A stretch of DNA of 53,197 nt, from assembly GCA_012295275.1 (NCBI GenBank), contig CM022677.1, positions 16,195,128-16,248,324 of the forward strand, written 5' to 3'. Both the position numbers and the translations under genes were made by a program. Position 1 is the first letter of the stretch. The number at the start of each line of letters is the position of its first letter. The notes below the pieces were generated by a model. The model did not search any database and had not been told where the DNA came from. It worked only from the letters and a program-made list of their open reading frames with translations. Shown here piece by piece: positions 1 to 11,496 of the stretch. The stretch comes from Chrysomallon squamiferum. Its lineage: Eukaryota > Mollusca > Gastropoda > Neomphalida > Peltospiridae.

Positions 1-235
1 GTTGTTTTTTTTCACGTTAGTTGTAATATACCAAAAATATCCTACTGTATTTCTATTCTGTGTTTTAAATTGTCCCCTGTATCTGTGTCTGTGTGTCTGT
101 TTAATTGTTTTTCTGTCTGTATGTTGCTGATAGGCTCACAAATTGATCATCTTCATCATCTACACAAACAAACGTGCATTCACGTGCGTAATTGTGTCCT
201 TGAAAACATGCAGATATACTAGTCAAAGTTTTATA

Positions 236-545
236 TTAGAAAGCGTATACAGTTAAAATGTGGAAACGTAAAATACGTTTATGTAAAGTGTAAATATCTA
301 AAATACGTTTATGTAAGTGTAAAGAAGTAAAAAAAAACATTTATGTAAAGTGTAAATGTATAAAATATATGCTTATGTGAAATATAAATATGTAAAATAC
401 GATTGTGTAAAGTGTAAATATGTAAAACACATTTATCTAAAGTGTAAATATATAATATACGTTTATGTGAAATGTAAATATGTAAAATATCTATACGTAA
501 TGTAAAATATATATTGCAACTAGTGAAAATGTAAATTTTATATAT
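236..545. repeat. degenerate ~30-bp minisatellite, short copy
   Basis: Units of the form TAAAATACGTTTATGTAAAG followed by TGTAAATATG recur about every 28-32 bases. The same repeat is much longer at 30420-31240, at the equivalent position upstream of the homologous EGF exon, so it was duplicated with the flanking gene segment. Confidence 0.75.
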
Positions 546-800
546 GTAAAAATGCCACTACCACTACTACTACTGGTACTAGTGTTACAACTATTATTAC
601 TACTGCTACAACTATTACAACTATTACTACTACTATTACTACTACTACTATTATAACTATTACTACTACTACTACTATTACAACTGTTATTACTACTAGT
701 ACTGCTATTACAAACATTATTACTATTACTACTATTACAATTACTACTACTACTACTACAATTACTACTACTACTACTACTACTACTACTGCTGCTGCTA
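541..800. repeat. (TAC/ACT)n imperfect trinucleotide array
   Basis: Nearly continuous ACT/ATT triplets end a few bases before the 3' splice site of the EGF exon at 813. A shorter CTA/CCA triplet array occupies the same place before exon 8 of the main gene (31366-31425). Confidence 0.85.
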
Positions 801-812
801 CTTTATATTCAG

Positions 813-949
813 GGAGAAATTTGCTCTATGAAATGTCCGGCTACACATTATGGGAAAAACTGCGCAGAGGAATGTCGGTGTTACAACGGAGCCACGTGTG
901 ATCACGTGACTGGAAAGTGCACATGCGCAGACGGTTTCGTCGGTACTAG
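813..949 (+). CDS. EGF-like exon of an upstream partial MEGF/Draper-type paralogue
   Basis: The exon runs from TATATTCAG to a GTAAAC donor, is 137 bases long, and has the same phases (0 in, 2 out) as exon 8 of the main gene at 31435-31571. It encodes GEICSMKCPATHYGKNCAEE followed by CRCYNGATCDHVTGKCTCAD, which differs from the main-gene exon at only a few residues (S for T, T for S, V for F). No stop interrupts it. The cysteine spacing is that of laminin-type EGF repeats in MEGF10/Draper. The rest of this gene, if any, lies left of the window. The retained reading frame suggests a recent duplication or residual coding function. Confidence 0.8.
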
Positions 950-979
950 GTAAACTGTCGTCACTAATTAGTTCGTATT

Positions 980-1112
<133 letters not shown>

Positions 1113-1260
1113 GGCTATGTGTAAAGATATATATTAAATATGTATTTAATGTAGAAACGTGCAGGTATAAAAGAGTAAAGTGTATTATATGTAAAATACC
1201 AATATCTGCAATATACATGTGTCAACTGCGACAAACAAATATTAAGTAATTACTTATATT

Positions 1261-1265
<5 letters not shown>

Positions 1266-1336
<71 letters not shown>

Positions 1337-1380
1337 AAGAAGAAGATGATGATGACAACAATAGCAACAACAACAACAAC
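1266..1380. repeat. (AAT)n-(AAG)n-(ATG)n-(AAC)n compound microsatellite
   Basis: Successive triplet blocks AAT, AAG, GAT and AAC. The same compound order, with a much shorter AAG block, lies at 31703-31808 in the equivalent main-gene intron. Confidence 0.9.
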
Positions 1381-1481
1381 AGTAATACTATAATAACATA
1401 TATCTGCGTATATGGTATTATTTCTATAATTACGTATTCAGGTGTAGCTAGGAAATATTATTATTATTTTTTTAATTACAG

Positions 1482-1624
1482 GTGTGATACTCACTGTGAA
1501 GAGGGCAAATATGGAAAAGATTGTAAAAACACGTGCATGTGTCAACATGGTGGAAAATGCAGTTTCGTTGACGGCTCCTGCACATGTCCAAGTGGCTACA
1601 CGGGAGAAACCTGCTCGGACAGAG
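1482..1624 (+). CDS. Second EGF-like exon of the upstream partial paralogue
   Basis: This 143-base exon runs from AATTACAG to a GTACGT donor (phase 2 in, 1 out) and matches exon 9 of the main gene (31909-32051) in length and phase. It encodes CDTHCEEGKYGKDCKNTCMC followed by QHGGKCSFVDGSCTCPSGYT. K for T and E for K are the visible differences. With the exon at 813 it forms an open two-EGF block. The next exon with a compatible phase is the degenerate tail exon at 2338; the main gene has further EGF exons and a membrane exon in between that are missing here. Confidence 0.8.
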
Positions 1625-1990
1625 GTACGTCCCCCCACCTTAAGACACCCCCTACCTTAACCCGCTATTAATACCGTAACGTACTTTTCTAAAAATCATT
1701 AATTATAATGTGTAGATTGTAAATGTCTGCTGATAATCATAATAATGATAATGATGAGAAAAATAGTGCCAATAAGTATGATAATAATAATGATAATGAT
1801 AATAACATACTGATAATGACGATGAAGATAATAACAAAGATGATGTGATAATGATAATAATCATAAATAAATCTCTCTCTATCTTTTCTTGGTTGTGTTA
1901 AGGTGTATTTTTGAAAACATCCCTTTCTCGTAACGTTCAGTTATAATTTAGTGGTATACGTCATTTTGTATTTACCTCAGATACAACTGT

Positions 1991-2019
1991 ATAATAATAA
2001 TAATAATAATAACAATAAC

Positions 2020-2084
<65 letters not shown>
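1991..2084. repeat. (AAT)n microsatellite
   Basis: A nearly pure AAT array of about 94 bp. A similar array lies at 32567-32708 in the homologous main-gene intron. Confidence 0.95.
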
Positions 2085-2087
<3 letters not shown>

Positions 2088-2194
2088 AATACATAGATGA
2101 ATCTGAAACATTTCATTTCTCAACTGATTCAGTGCAATTTCTTGATTAGCAGGAAAGGCTTTTTTCGTATGTACCTTCTCATAACACGGTTTTT

Positions 2195-2285
2195 GCTAAA
2201 CGAGGCTTAGGAATATGGCCGGAACGGGAGAAAAGCCCAATAGGAGCAGTAGCGTATAATGAAGTACTGTTAAATAAAATTAAAG
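2195..2285. repeat. Interspersed ~90-bp unit, copy 1
   Basis: The run from TAAACGAGGCTTAGGAA through AATAGGAGCAGTAGCG to GTTAAATAAAAT is repeated at 32834-32925 and 33630-33715. Two copies lie in consecutive introns of the main gene, so the unit is either a small dispersed repeat or intronic sequence carried along with EGF exon duplication. Confidence 0.7.
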
Positions 2286-2337
2286 TTTTCATTGAATTTT
2301 TAATTGTTATTTATTTATTTATTTATTTATTTTCTAG

Positions 2338-2465
2338 TGACACTAGGACGCTGTGAAGACATTTCACCTTATGCAACAACAACAGCAACATCAACGACAC
2401 TAGAACGCTGTGAAGACTTTCCGCTTTATACAACAACAACAGCAGCATCAACGACAACGAGCTGA
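2338..2465 (+). pseudogene. Degenerate copy of the receptor last exon with internal 57-bp duplication
   Basis: Preceded by an intact TTTTCTAG acceptor and entered in phase 1, as is the last exon of the main gene (43676-43794). Relative to that exon, the reading is shifted by a 1-base loss after the SPY codons, and a 57-base in-frame segment is doubled: LGRCEDISPYATTTATSTT is followed by LERCEDFPLYTTTTAASTT. Translation then stops at TGA 2463-2465, before the conserved NETRD and DVIPES codons, which persist out of frame downstream to about 2505. Because the phase still matches the EGF exon at 1482-1624, a short transcript of two EGF repeats plus a Thr-rich tail remains possible. I call it a decaying tail exon. 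Confidence 0.65.
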
Positions 2466-2686
2466 ATGAAACACGTGACCTTCACGACGTCATTCCAGAA
2501 TCAAATGTACAGGAACATTTTTTACATAGCTATTTAAACAACATCTATCTTTTTATTTTTTATAAAAAAAAAAAAAATAAATAAATAAATAAAAAAAAAA
2601 ATAAATAAATAAAAAAGTATAAATTCAAAAGACATTCCTGAAACAAAAATTTATTATTTAGTATTAATGCAATAATTGAAATATAA

Positions 2687-2739
<53 letters not shown>

Positions 2740-3740
2740 GTTTCTTCTAATAGTGAAGAAAGATAATTAAAAAAATGTATGTATTAATTATAATTATTGT
2801 GTGCATATTTTAAAATAACTTTAAATGTTGTGATAATCAAAACTAAGCAAATTCCTTAAAATCAAAATAATGAAGCATTTTGTATTTATTTATTTATTTA
2901 TTCATTCATTTAATGTTTTTTTAATATTGTTTTTGTTCTTATTTTTATCATTTGTTTTGTTTTATAGTTTTCATTTTTTTTTATATGCTTTCATAATCAA
3001 TAATAACTGATAATTTAGTGCTTTTGTCTTACACTATATGTTTAATTTCATTATTATTTTATTTAATACGTTATATATTCAATGATCAATACTGAGAAAT
3101 ATTTTTGCAAATATTTTTCCTGTTGTCTTGTAGACATTCATCATTGCTTCTTAATTATAAAAAAAAAAAATTTCTTATTATACAAAATAAAAATCATAAA
3201 TACATACATACATACGTATACATATTTATATTTTTAAATATTAATTTTTGTTGTATTATGTAAACATATTTCAAATATGTGCAAATTAATATTTTTAATT
3301 TTTTAATCTTTATTTCTCTATGGTTTCATGATGTGTCTAATTGTGTAGAAATTATTTTTAGTTTCCAGTATACACATTTATAGATTTTTTTTAAACAGTA
3401 AATATTAACAGCAAGATTTTGTTTTGTTTTGTTTTTTGGGATAATATATGATGACTAATTATTTACTTATTCATTTTAATTTTTTATAAATTTTTGTTTT
3501 ATCTTTCTTTAGAAAATATTAATAAAACAATAAAATAAACAGACTATATTAAAATATTAGTAAAGCTTTTCCTGTATACTCAGTCTCTGATGACTTTTCG
3601 CACAAGCACAGATAATGATCTAACTGCCTTCTATGTTTTTCATAATGAAACACATAACATTTTTTACTTGATTGTATTTGAAATAGATATATTCCAAAAG
3701 GTCTTGACATTCTAACCAGATGAATAAATACGTTTTAGAT
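2466..3740. other. Duplicated 3' flank of the receptor tail (copy T1)
   Basis: AT-rich non-coding sequence homologous to the flanks after the other tail exons, at 14912-16640 and 43795-45540. Shared landmarks are a CA repeat at 2691-2738, a GATCAATAC...GAGAAAT block near 3082 and CTGATGACTTTTCGCAC near 3587. I see no gene in it. Confidence 0.7.
2691..2738. repeat. (CA)n microsatellite
   Basis: Pure AC dinucleotides, at the same relative place as the CA arrays at 15099-15134, 43982-44032 and 52259-52312 in the other tail copies. Confidence 0.95.
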
Positions 3741-4857
3741 CTAACCTGTGTAAAGTTGGATCTTAATAGCAATTCTGTTGGACGAACGAAATGTTAATGT
3801 GGCAGTCCTATTGGATATTAATTAATGGCTATGAAATAAATTTAATTTAATTCTTAATTATATGTCATCCTGACACCGCTTAACGTATATAAATAATACT
3901 AATAATAATGATGATGATAATGATAATAATAATACTAATAATACTAATATTAATGATAATGATGATAATGATAATGATAATGATAATGATCATGATAATA
4001 ATAATAATAATAAAAATAATAATCATAATAATCATAATGATAACAACAAAAATTAAATATATTCTTCAAAAAAATGTTGGGGGAAACTCTAATAGAATTT
4101 ACAATTTACAATAATTTTATATATAGTAAATAAATAAATAAAGTTGTTAATAATATTAAGTATTTGAAGTGTTCAGTAACAAAGGAGTTGAAATATGTCA
4201 CATTTTCATCAATCTAATACAGTGTGTTCATATCATCCACTTGCACTGTGTATTTAGTTAAATCGTATTTCCATGAAGAACACATTAATAAAATATGTAT
4301 TTGTTATATTAATTGTAGACAAAACCCTATCTAATTTAAACAAGTGATGTTGCAAATAAAACATTTAAAAACAGTAAGAATTTTGAAAATAAATTAATTA
4401 ATATACAGGTATAAAAAAGGTACTCAAGAGAAAAACTGAAGGATAAACAAATAGAAATAAATAACTTACCTTCTTGCAATGTCCGTGCCCTTTTCTCGTC
4501 ATTATTTAAAGCTTTATAAATAATTTCAGTTAATATGTATAAAATCTTTAGGACGGATCAATGATTCAAAAAAAAAAAATAAAAAAAAAAATAAAAAAAT
4601 AAAATTTATTACAGTCTCTAAACATTACTGTGTAAATACATTTTACTTATTCTGTCTCTTGATACAATTTTACAGCCGGTGTTAAATCAAGTTTTATCTT
4701 TTGTTGATTCTTTTCAACACTTTCTATTCAGATGTCTGTACCTTATTAAATATATATAATTTACTTCTGGTCTATTACACTAATAGCAGTTCCAAAAATA
4801 AATGTTACTTGTTAAAGCTGTTTCGTTCACTTTTAGTTTGATAATGTTTTGTGAAAA
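3741..4857. other. Relic of fucosyltransferase upstream region
   Basis: Starts with a remnant of the GGCAGTCCT minisatellite (3770-3815) and continues with sequence repeated at 9230-10390 and 10915-12000, both of which lie upstream of the fucosyltransferase ORF on the - strand. No fucosyltransferase body is present to its left, so this is a severed end of a duplication unit. It also holds AAT/ATG triplets at 3899-4030. Confidence 0.6.
4470..4505 (-). other. Candidate non-terminal exon end with perfect donor (copy 1)
   Basis: Read on the - strand, GGCACGGACATTGCAAGAAG is followed by GTAAGT, a consensus 5' splice site, and an ATG lies shortly before it (MTRKGHGHCKK). The block recurs near 9993, where the donor GT is mutated to AT, and near 11956. 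It may be a duplicated 5' exon of the fucosyltransferase, but no protein match supports it. Confidence 0.3.
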
Positions 4858-4881
4858 TATCTCTCTCTCTCTCTCTCTCTC

Positions 4882-4957
<76 letters not shown>

Positions 4958-5000
4958 CGTATGTATATATGTATGTATGTGTGTGTATATTTATATATAT

Positions 5001-5036
<36 letters not shown>

Positions 5037-5100
5037 CATATACATATATATATATATATCTATGTATGCATACATGTATATATATATGTATATATGTTAG
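4858..5100. repeat. Compound (CT)n-(TA)n-(GTAT)n-(CA)n microsatellite
   Basis: Successive CT, TA, GTAT and CA blocks. The open frames across it are simple-repeat translation only. Confidence 0.95.
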
Positions 5101-5439
5101 TAAATATAAATATGTATCTTCTGGTATTAGTATCATTTCAATTTGTTTTCATACTGCAATGTTTTTATTTATTTAGTTATTTAACTTTTTTGTATTAATT
5201 TGATACTTCATTTCTCCTTTGCTTTCCTCTATCGTTTTCTCTTCTTTCCATTTCTAAGCTACATGCAACGCACGCACTCACAAGAAAGAAAACCACACAG
5301 TTTCTTTAAAAACTACACTAATAAAAATAAACTTTTTCTTTTTTCTTTTCTTGTTTCTTCAAGGATTATGTGAAATGAAAAACAACTGTTAAAAATAATA
5401 AATAAATATTTTCTTATTTTCTATATATAAAGAAGAGAA

Positions 5440-5441
<2 letters not shown>

Positions 5442-5487
<46 letters not shown>

Positions 5488-6777
5488 AGGTTTTGCGTTT
5501 TAGTTTAGAACCTCGTTATAATGAAATACTCTTTTCATCTTCGGCTGAATACGTAACACTGAAAACCTCAATAATAAATCTAAAGGTACGTTCACACAAA
5601 ACAATACATATTAACCTTTTTTAAATATATATTTATTATTACAACAAGATCATTAAAATGCATAAACTAGTGTATTTTCCCCTTTTGTGGTATCGTAACA
5701 TTGGCCTTCAAGACATATAAAATAACCCCCGTTTATAATAAATTATTTAAAGATGAGTTCATAAAATAGGTAATATACATTATCCACTATAAATATGCCT
5801 ATAAGAAATGAATACATTAACTGTTAACTTTATATTGAATACATTGGTTGTAATAGAATGTTCACTATAAAATTGCCTTCAGGTCTTTCTTTAGAAAGAA
5901 AATTAAATTAAATAAGGAAAACGGTAAAAATGTTAAAATGTAAAATAAAAAAGATGTAAATAATAAACTAATTAATTGAGAAAGTAAGTATCTGAGTATG
6001 TGAATAACTAACTAACCAACTAACTAACTAACTAATTAAATAAATATAATTAATACAGAATCAGAGAGAAACTGAGAGAAGATATGCATAAAAAATTAAC
6101 TAGAATCGTATTAGATTTCTTCACACACACATACAAACACAAAACAGTAATAAACAAATAAAATAAAAATAAAACAAACGCAAATAAATAAATAAATAAC
6201 AAGAAATAAATAAATAAATATATAAATTATAAAAAGTATGTTAAAAGAACATGCGATATTTATAGAAAATTTGTTATTAAAATATGTCGTTATATAAAAC
6301 ATGCAAACAAATAATTTAAATAAAATAATAAATAAATTAAATAAATAAATAAATTTTTATAACGTCTTATTTCTGCAGCTTTATTAAAATATGTCGTTAT
6401 ATAAATATGTATTAATAGTCTTATTTCTGCAGCTTGGAATACAGTCTGAGAAAGAAAACTTGTACACGCCGGGTAAAGTTTTATTTATTTAGTGGCGACC
6501 GATGTAATAGTTCCTGGTTACGATGAAGATATACGCAGCATTTTAGCTTAAAAGATGAATAAAGAAAGTGTAAATTTTTTATTTTTTGTTTTTGAGGATT
6601 CATTTTCTTTTTTCTTCCCCCCTTCCCATTTTTAAATGGATTTAATATATATTATTTATTTATTTACTTTATTTTATTTTAAATGTACATTATTTTACCA
6701 ACATTATATTATTATTATTGTTATTTCATTATATATTTTTTTCTTTCTTTACTTATTTCCTTATTAAATTTAGCTCT
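5442..6777. other. AT-rich intergenic block shared with 23380-24280
   Basis: After a TA array (5442-5484), sequence such as AAAGGTACGTTCACACAAAA near 5582 and TTACAACAAGATCATTAAAA near 5639 recurs at 23458 and 23519. It is the 3' side of the fucosyltransferase duplication unit. I see no coding region. Confidence 0.6.
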
Positions 6778-7120
6778 ATGATAACAACAACAACAACAAC
6801 AACAACAACAATAATAGCAATAGGAACATCAGTAGCAGTAGTTGTAATAACAATAACAATAATAATGATGGTGACAGCAATAGTATTGGTAGAAGTAGTA
6901 ATGATGATGATGATGATAAAAATAATAATGGAATTAATAATTATAACTATACTAGTAGTCGTAGTAGTAGCAATAGTAATCATAAGAAATGATGATGATG
7001 ATGATGACTACAACACCAGTAATAATAATAATATAATAATACTCATAATAATAAGAAGAAAAAGAAGAAGAAGAAGAAGAAGAAGAAGAAGAAGAAGAAG
7101 AAAAAAAAAATAATAATAAC
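6778..7120. repeat. Trinucleotide mosaic (AAC, AAT, GTA, GAT, AAG)
   Basis: A long run of imperfect triplets with pure AAC, GAT and AAG blocks lies just downstream of the fucosyltransferase gene. Its long ORFs encode homopolymeric runs and are not genes. Confidence 0.9.
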
Positions 7121-7409
7121 AACAACAATAATAACTGTCGTCGCCAACGTAGTAGTTGAAGTAAAAATAACAAAAATGAAAAGAATAATTCAACTGAGAC
7201 CGTCTCATCTTTCGCAGACCTTAATTTAGCTGAAAGTTTTTTCAAACGTATTACTTGCGTAAGAAAATGTATTGCTTTCCCAGGCTCATATACACGATAG
7301 CACTTACCATGCTGTAATGTTTTCTAATCGATGAATAAATGAACTAATAGTAACTGTTCGATATTTGATTTCATTTTCTTTTTTTCTTCTTCTATATTTT
7401 CTCTCCGTA

Positions 7410-8606
7410 CTACGGTCCTATGGGAATCCAGGTGGGTAAATAATAATCTTCCTGGCTGAACTGTGTATTCTGTCTGTTGGGTTTTTCATAAAATACAGTG
7501 TGCCCATTAGTTAACCAGGCAATCCAAAAGCTGAACGATCCCTCGGTTATAATCATGTGATCACAATTAGTCATCATTGACATATCAACACCAGCGTCCC
7601 CCTTATCTACCACAATCACGTCACTTTTATTCAGTTTTTCTCGACACCACTGGACGTCATCTGTAGCTACGAGAAACGTCACTTTACCGTATCGTGACGT
7701 CATATATTTCATAGCTTTGTTGAGGTAAGAAAGCTGGTCTTTGTCGTACTTCACTTTATTTCTTACCACGTCCGTACGTCTGACGTGAATTCCAATTATT
7801 GGTTTCGTTCGATTCCAAACATATCTCATGAATTTGTCTTCGGCTGATTTGACAATATTTGATCTAAAAGTGAGTTCCTCTCGAACAAAATTGCTAATGT
7901 TATTGAAATATTTCCAGCTTTGAAAGTATGTTGATAACGTAACATTTTCTTTCGGTAGTTTCTCCATCTTTCTGTCATAAATTCCGAAACTTTTCTCTGT
8001 AACAGTAACCCACTTTCCTTGCTTGACGTCAATCTTCTCCACAAACGTCAAATCAAAATACTTTAGTAACGGATTATCGGGAGAAATTGCAGGCTTCTTG
8101 TTATTCATGTATGCGATTCCTAACAATGCCGCATACTCAAACAAACAATTTCCCGTTCTTCCTGCATTCCCAATCGTAACTAAAGAATTATTAGCGGTCT
8201 TCAGTTTCCATCTAACGTACAAGTTCAATGTTTTTCTTCGTTTGTACGCCGCGTTGTAAGTATAATTACCCAGAAGGTCAAGATTTCCGTCCACTCGCCA
8301 GTTTTCGACAGAACTGGCTTCTGTTTTGTTACTATAAGCTGCCGTCGTAGTTGCAGAGCTAACATGAACATCTTTCTTTGTTACCACTTGTACGCTTTTG
8401 TTAGAGTTATCTGTCGCTGTACGATTGTACAAAGTGAATGACGATGTCTTGTTATCTTGTTTTGTTATCCCTCGCCATTTTAAATACGACTGGCTGACAG
8501 TTGTTAAATACGTGTTCACACTGTTTTCTTCGTATAAAAATATATTAATTACAATTACTGAAATGAGGATCAGAATAAACATCCAGACATATTTTGATTT
8601 ATTCAT
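7410..8606 (-). CDS. GT11 family galactoside alpha-1,2-fucosyltransferase-like, intact copy
   Basis: An uninterrupted 398-residue type II membrane protein: short cytoplasmic N terminus, hydrophobic signal-anchor at about residues 7-25, a stem rich in Asn/Ser/Thr with several N-glycosylation sequons (about N52, N61, N69, N93, N114), then the catalytic domain. The glycine-rich motif GNAGRTGNCLFEYAALLG is at about 146-163. The nucleotide-sugar motif GIHVRRTDVV, the HxRRxD signature shared by alpha-1,2- and alpha-1,6-fucosyltransferases, is at about 272-281. FLVATDDVQWC is at 311-321 and CDHMIITEGSFSFWIAWL at 348-365. The family transfers fucose from GDP-fucose to galactose in the Golgi; the acceptor here is unknown. 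Length fits the family, the ORF is a single exon, and the start is the first Met before the anchor. A 5' non-coding exon upstream is possible. It is the only copy in this window with all motifs intact. Confidence 0.9.
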   Translation of the reverse strand: MNKSKYVWMFILILISVIVINIFLYEENSVNTYLTTVSQSYLKWRGITKQDNKTSSFTLYNRTATDNSNKSVQVVTKKDVHVSSATTTAAYSNKTEASSVENWRVDGNLDLLGNYTYNAAYKRRKTLNLYVRWKLKTANNSLVTIGNAGRTGNCLFEYAALLGIAYMNNKKPAISPDNPLLKYFDLTFVEKIDVKQGKWVTVTEKSFGIYDRKMEKLPKENVTLSTYFQSWKYFNNISNFVREELTFRSNIVKSAEDKFMRYVWNRTKPIIGIHVRRTDVVRNKVKYDKDQLSYLNKAMKYMTSRYGKVTFLVATDDVQWCREKLNKSDVIVVDKGDAGVDMSMMTNCDHMIITEGSFSFWIAWLTNGHTVFYEKPNRQNTQFSQEDYYLPTWIPIGP

Positions 8607-8635
8607 GTTTTAATAATCGGCTGTTCTCTTCGATG

Positions 8636-9335
8636 TTGACGAGATGGCGAACTGAAAGTCTTTTAGTGGCAGTCCTCCGAGACGAACTGTGGATAATAAC
8701 GAGTGGCAGACCCTCTGTCCCCTTCGATGAATGGATATTAATAAATGGCAGTCCTCTTTGTGGAAGATGAATGTTTGTCAATGAAACCTCGCTTCTATAA
8801 ACTATAGATTTTAATAAATGGAAGTGCTTGTGTAAAAACAGTAGATGTTAAAAAGTGGCATGTTTTGTCTGAACTTGACCTTCACAAAAGCACTCCTATC
8901 GCCCAAACTCAGTATGAACACTGGCAGTCCTCTTCGAAGAACAGTATTTGAATAAACTTCAATTCACTTGATAAAATTAACTTTGATAACATAAGTTTAT
9001 ATACTTCATGTTAATAAATGGCTTCGTGTTTTATAAATCGTAGGTACTAATAAGTAGCAGTCCTCTTGTATAAGGTATACATTTTAATAAATGAAAAGAT
9101 AAAAACTTGATGTCAAAAAGTGGCAGTCCTCTTGTACAAACTTGATGACACTAGATAGCAGTGCTGCATGAATTTGATGTTCATAAGTGGCGTTCCTCTT
9201 GGACGAATTTGTGGAATGGCAGTTCTCTTCGGTAAAGTTGGATTTGAATAGCAGTTCTGTTGGACGAACACAATGTTAATGTGGCAGTCCTCTTGGTAAG
9301 CACTGATGTAACAGCAGTCCTGTTGGATATTAATT
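8636..9335. repeat. ~50-bp degenerate minisatellite upstream of the fucosyltransferase
   Basis: About a dozen imperfect units each carry TGGCAGTCCTCTTGG or a close variant, separated by 35-65 bases with recurring phrases such as AATAAATGG and GATGTTAAT. Examples lie near 8663, 8740, 8925, 9057, 9120, 9215, 9277 and 9315. The array begins within 30 bp of the fucosyltransferase start codon on its 5' side, so it occupies leader or promoter-proximal sequence. Terminal fragments recur at 3770 and 10920. Confidence 0.8.
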
Positions 9336-9488
9336 AGTGGATATAAAATATTTTTTAATTCAATTATTAATTAAATGTCACCCTCTTGAAATTTTCTTTA
9401 GCCGAGCTTAATTTAAGAATTAAAGAACTGTATTATCCCCTTTAAAATACTTGTTCGATAATGTATTAATTCCAGTCTGCAGTACTGG

Positions 9489-9523
<35 letters not shown>

Positions 9524-10094
9524 TTAATAATAATATTAATAATTTTATATCTAGTAAAATAATAAATAATGTTGTTAACACACACATTTTTATATATAAA
9601 CTGCAAGATTTTAAAATTTAAAGTGGATATGAAACTGACTAAATATTTGAGACGGTAAAAGAATATATTTCAGCTTCTTAGTTACTGAACTCTTCAAATA
9701 TTTAATATTGTACAGTGATATATATATATCATATTTTCATCAGTCTAATACAGTGTCTTCATATCATTCACTTGCACAGTGTATTTAGTTAAATCTTATT
9801 TCCATGAAGAACACATTAATAAAATATATGTTTGTTATATTAATTGTAGACAAAACCCTATCTAATTTAAACAAATGATGTTGCAAAGAAAACATTTAAA
9901 AACAGTAAGAATTTTGAAAATAAATTAATATACAGGTACAATAAAGGTACTCAAGAGAAAAACTGAAGGATAAACAAATAGAAATAAATAACTTATCTTC
10001 TTGCAATGTCCGTGCCTTTTTCTCGTCATTATTTAAAGCTTTATAAATAATTTTATATAATATTGTATAAAATCTTTAGGACGGATCCATGATT

Positions 10095-10130
<36 letters not shown>

Positions 10131-10640
10131 CAAAATAAATAAAATTTATTACAGTCTCTAAACATTATTGTGTAAATACATTTTATTTATTCTCTCTTTA
10201 TACAATTTTACAGCTGCTGTTAAATCAAGTTTTATCTTTTGTTGATTCCTTTGAACACTTTCTATTCAGATGTCTGCACGTTATTAAATAAATATTTTAT
10301 TTCTGGTCTGTTATAGTAATGACAGTTTCAAAAATAAGTGTTACTTGTTAAAGTTGTTTGGTTCACTTTAGTTTGATAATGTTTTGTGAAAATATCTCTG
10401 TACGTACATTTAACGTGAGCAGTGACCCATAACAGTTAAGTAATATTACCCAGCTTCGTTTGTTATGTCATAATTAAAGAATCCATGATTATGTTGAGGT
10501 GGAGAAAAAAAAAAAAAAAAAAAAAGAAAAAGAAGAAAATAATCTTAAATAGGAGCTCTCAATAGAAGAAATAACACATAGCTCTGTATAACCGGCTTAC
10601 TTCGATGTTATAAAGTGCATTTTTCGTTTACATTTTAACA
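9336..10640. other. Second copy of the fucosyltransferase upstream block
   Basis: Homologous to 3830-4860 and 11000-12000, with the AAT array at 9489-9533 and a poly(A) run at 10097-10125. The candidate exon near 9993-10030 has lost its donor (GT to AT). From 10390 the sequence (ACGTGAGCAGT, AAGTAATATTACCCAGCTTC) matches 49690-49930 near the third fucosyltransferase fragment. No gene seen. Confidence 0.6.
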
Positions 10641-10644
10641 GATG

Positions 10645-10668
10645 TGTGTATGTGTGTGTGTATATATA

Positions 10669-10699
<31 letters not shown>

Positions 10700-10729
10700 G
10701 TGTATATATATATATATACACACACGCTC

Positions 10730-10790
<61 letters not shown>

Positions 10791-10830
10791 ATTCTCTTTT
10801 GTACACACACATACAAACACAAATCAGTAA
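10645..10830. repeat. Compound (TG)-(TA)-(GTAT)-(CA)-(GA)n microsatellite
   Basis: Several dinucleotide and tetranucleotide blocks in series, including GA repeats at 10736-10788. ORFs across it are repeat artefacts. Confidence 0.95.
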
Positions 10831-10914
10831 CAATAACGACAACAACAACAATAATAAATATATAAATAAATAAATCAATAAATCAAAACGTAACTTATTT
10901 AACTTTTTTATATT

Positions 10915-11161
10915 AATTTGATAGCAGTTCTGTTGGACGAACACAATGTTAATGTGGCAGTCCTCTTGGCGAGCACTGATGTAACTGCTGTCCTGTAGGA
11001 TATTAATTAGTGGACATGAAATATTTTTTAATTGAATTATTAATTAAGTGTCACCCTCTTGAAATATTCTTTACCCGCGCTTAATTTAAGAATTAAAGAA
11101 CTGTATTATCGCCTTTAAAATATTTGTTCCATAAAGTATTAATTCCAGTTTGCAGTACTGG

Positions 11162-11248
<87 letters not shown>

Positions 11249-11257
11249 TTGATAATG

Positions 11258-11309
<52 letters not shown>

Positions 11310-11423
11310 CGATAACAACACAAACTACATTTTAATCAATATAATACAGTGTGTTCAAATCATCCACTAAAATATTTTATTCCATAAAGTATTAATTCCA
11401 GTTTGCAGTACTGGATATAAATA

Positions 11424-11496
<73 letters not shown>

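Noticed and set aside
1438-1638. - strand ORF opposite an EGF exon, also at 31889-32125
   Set aside because: Antisense shadow of the EGF exon; the sense strand has splice sites and conserved cysteines.
7826-8259. Other-frame ORFs across the fucosyltransferase gene
   Set aside because: Shadows of the 398-residue GT11 reading frame; equivalents over the decayed copy at 25726-26159 are rejected for the same reason.
11093-11335. Tyr-rich, Leu-rich and Ile-rich open frames
   Set aside because: Pure AAT array translation; likewise 26505-27165, 32094-32746 and 6718-7245.
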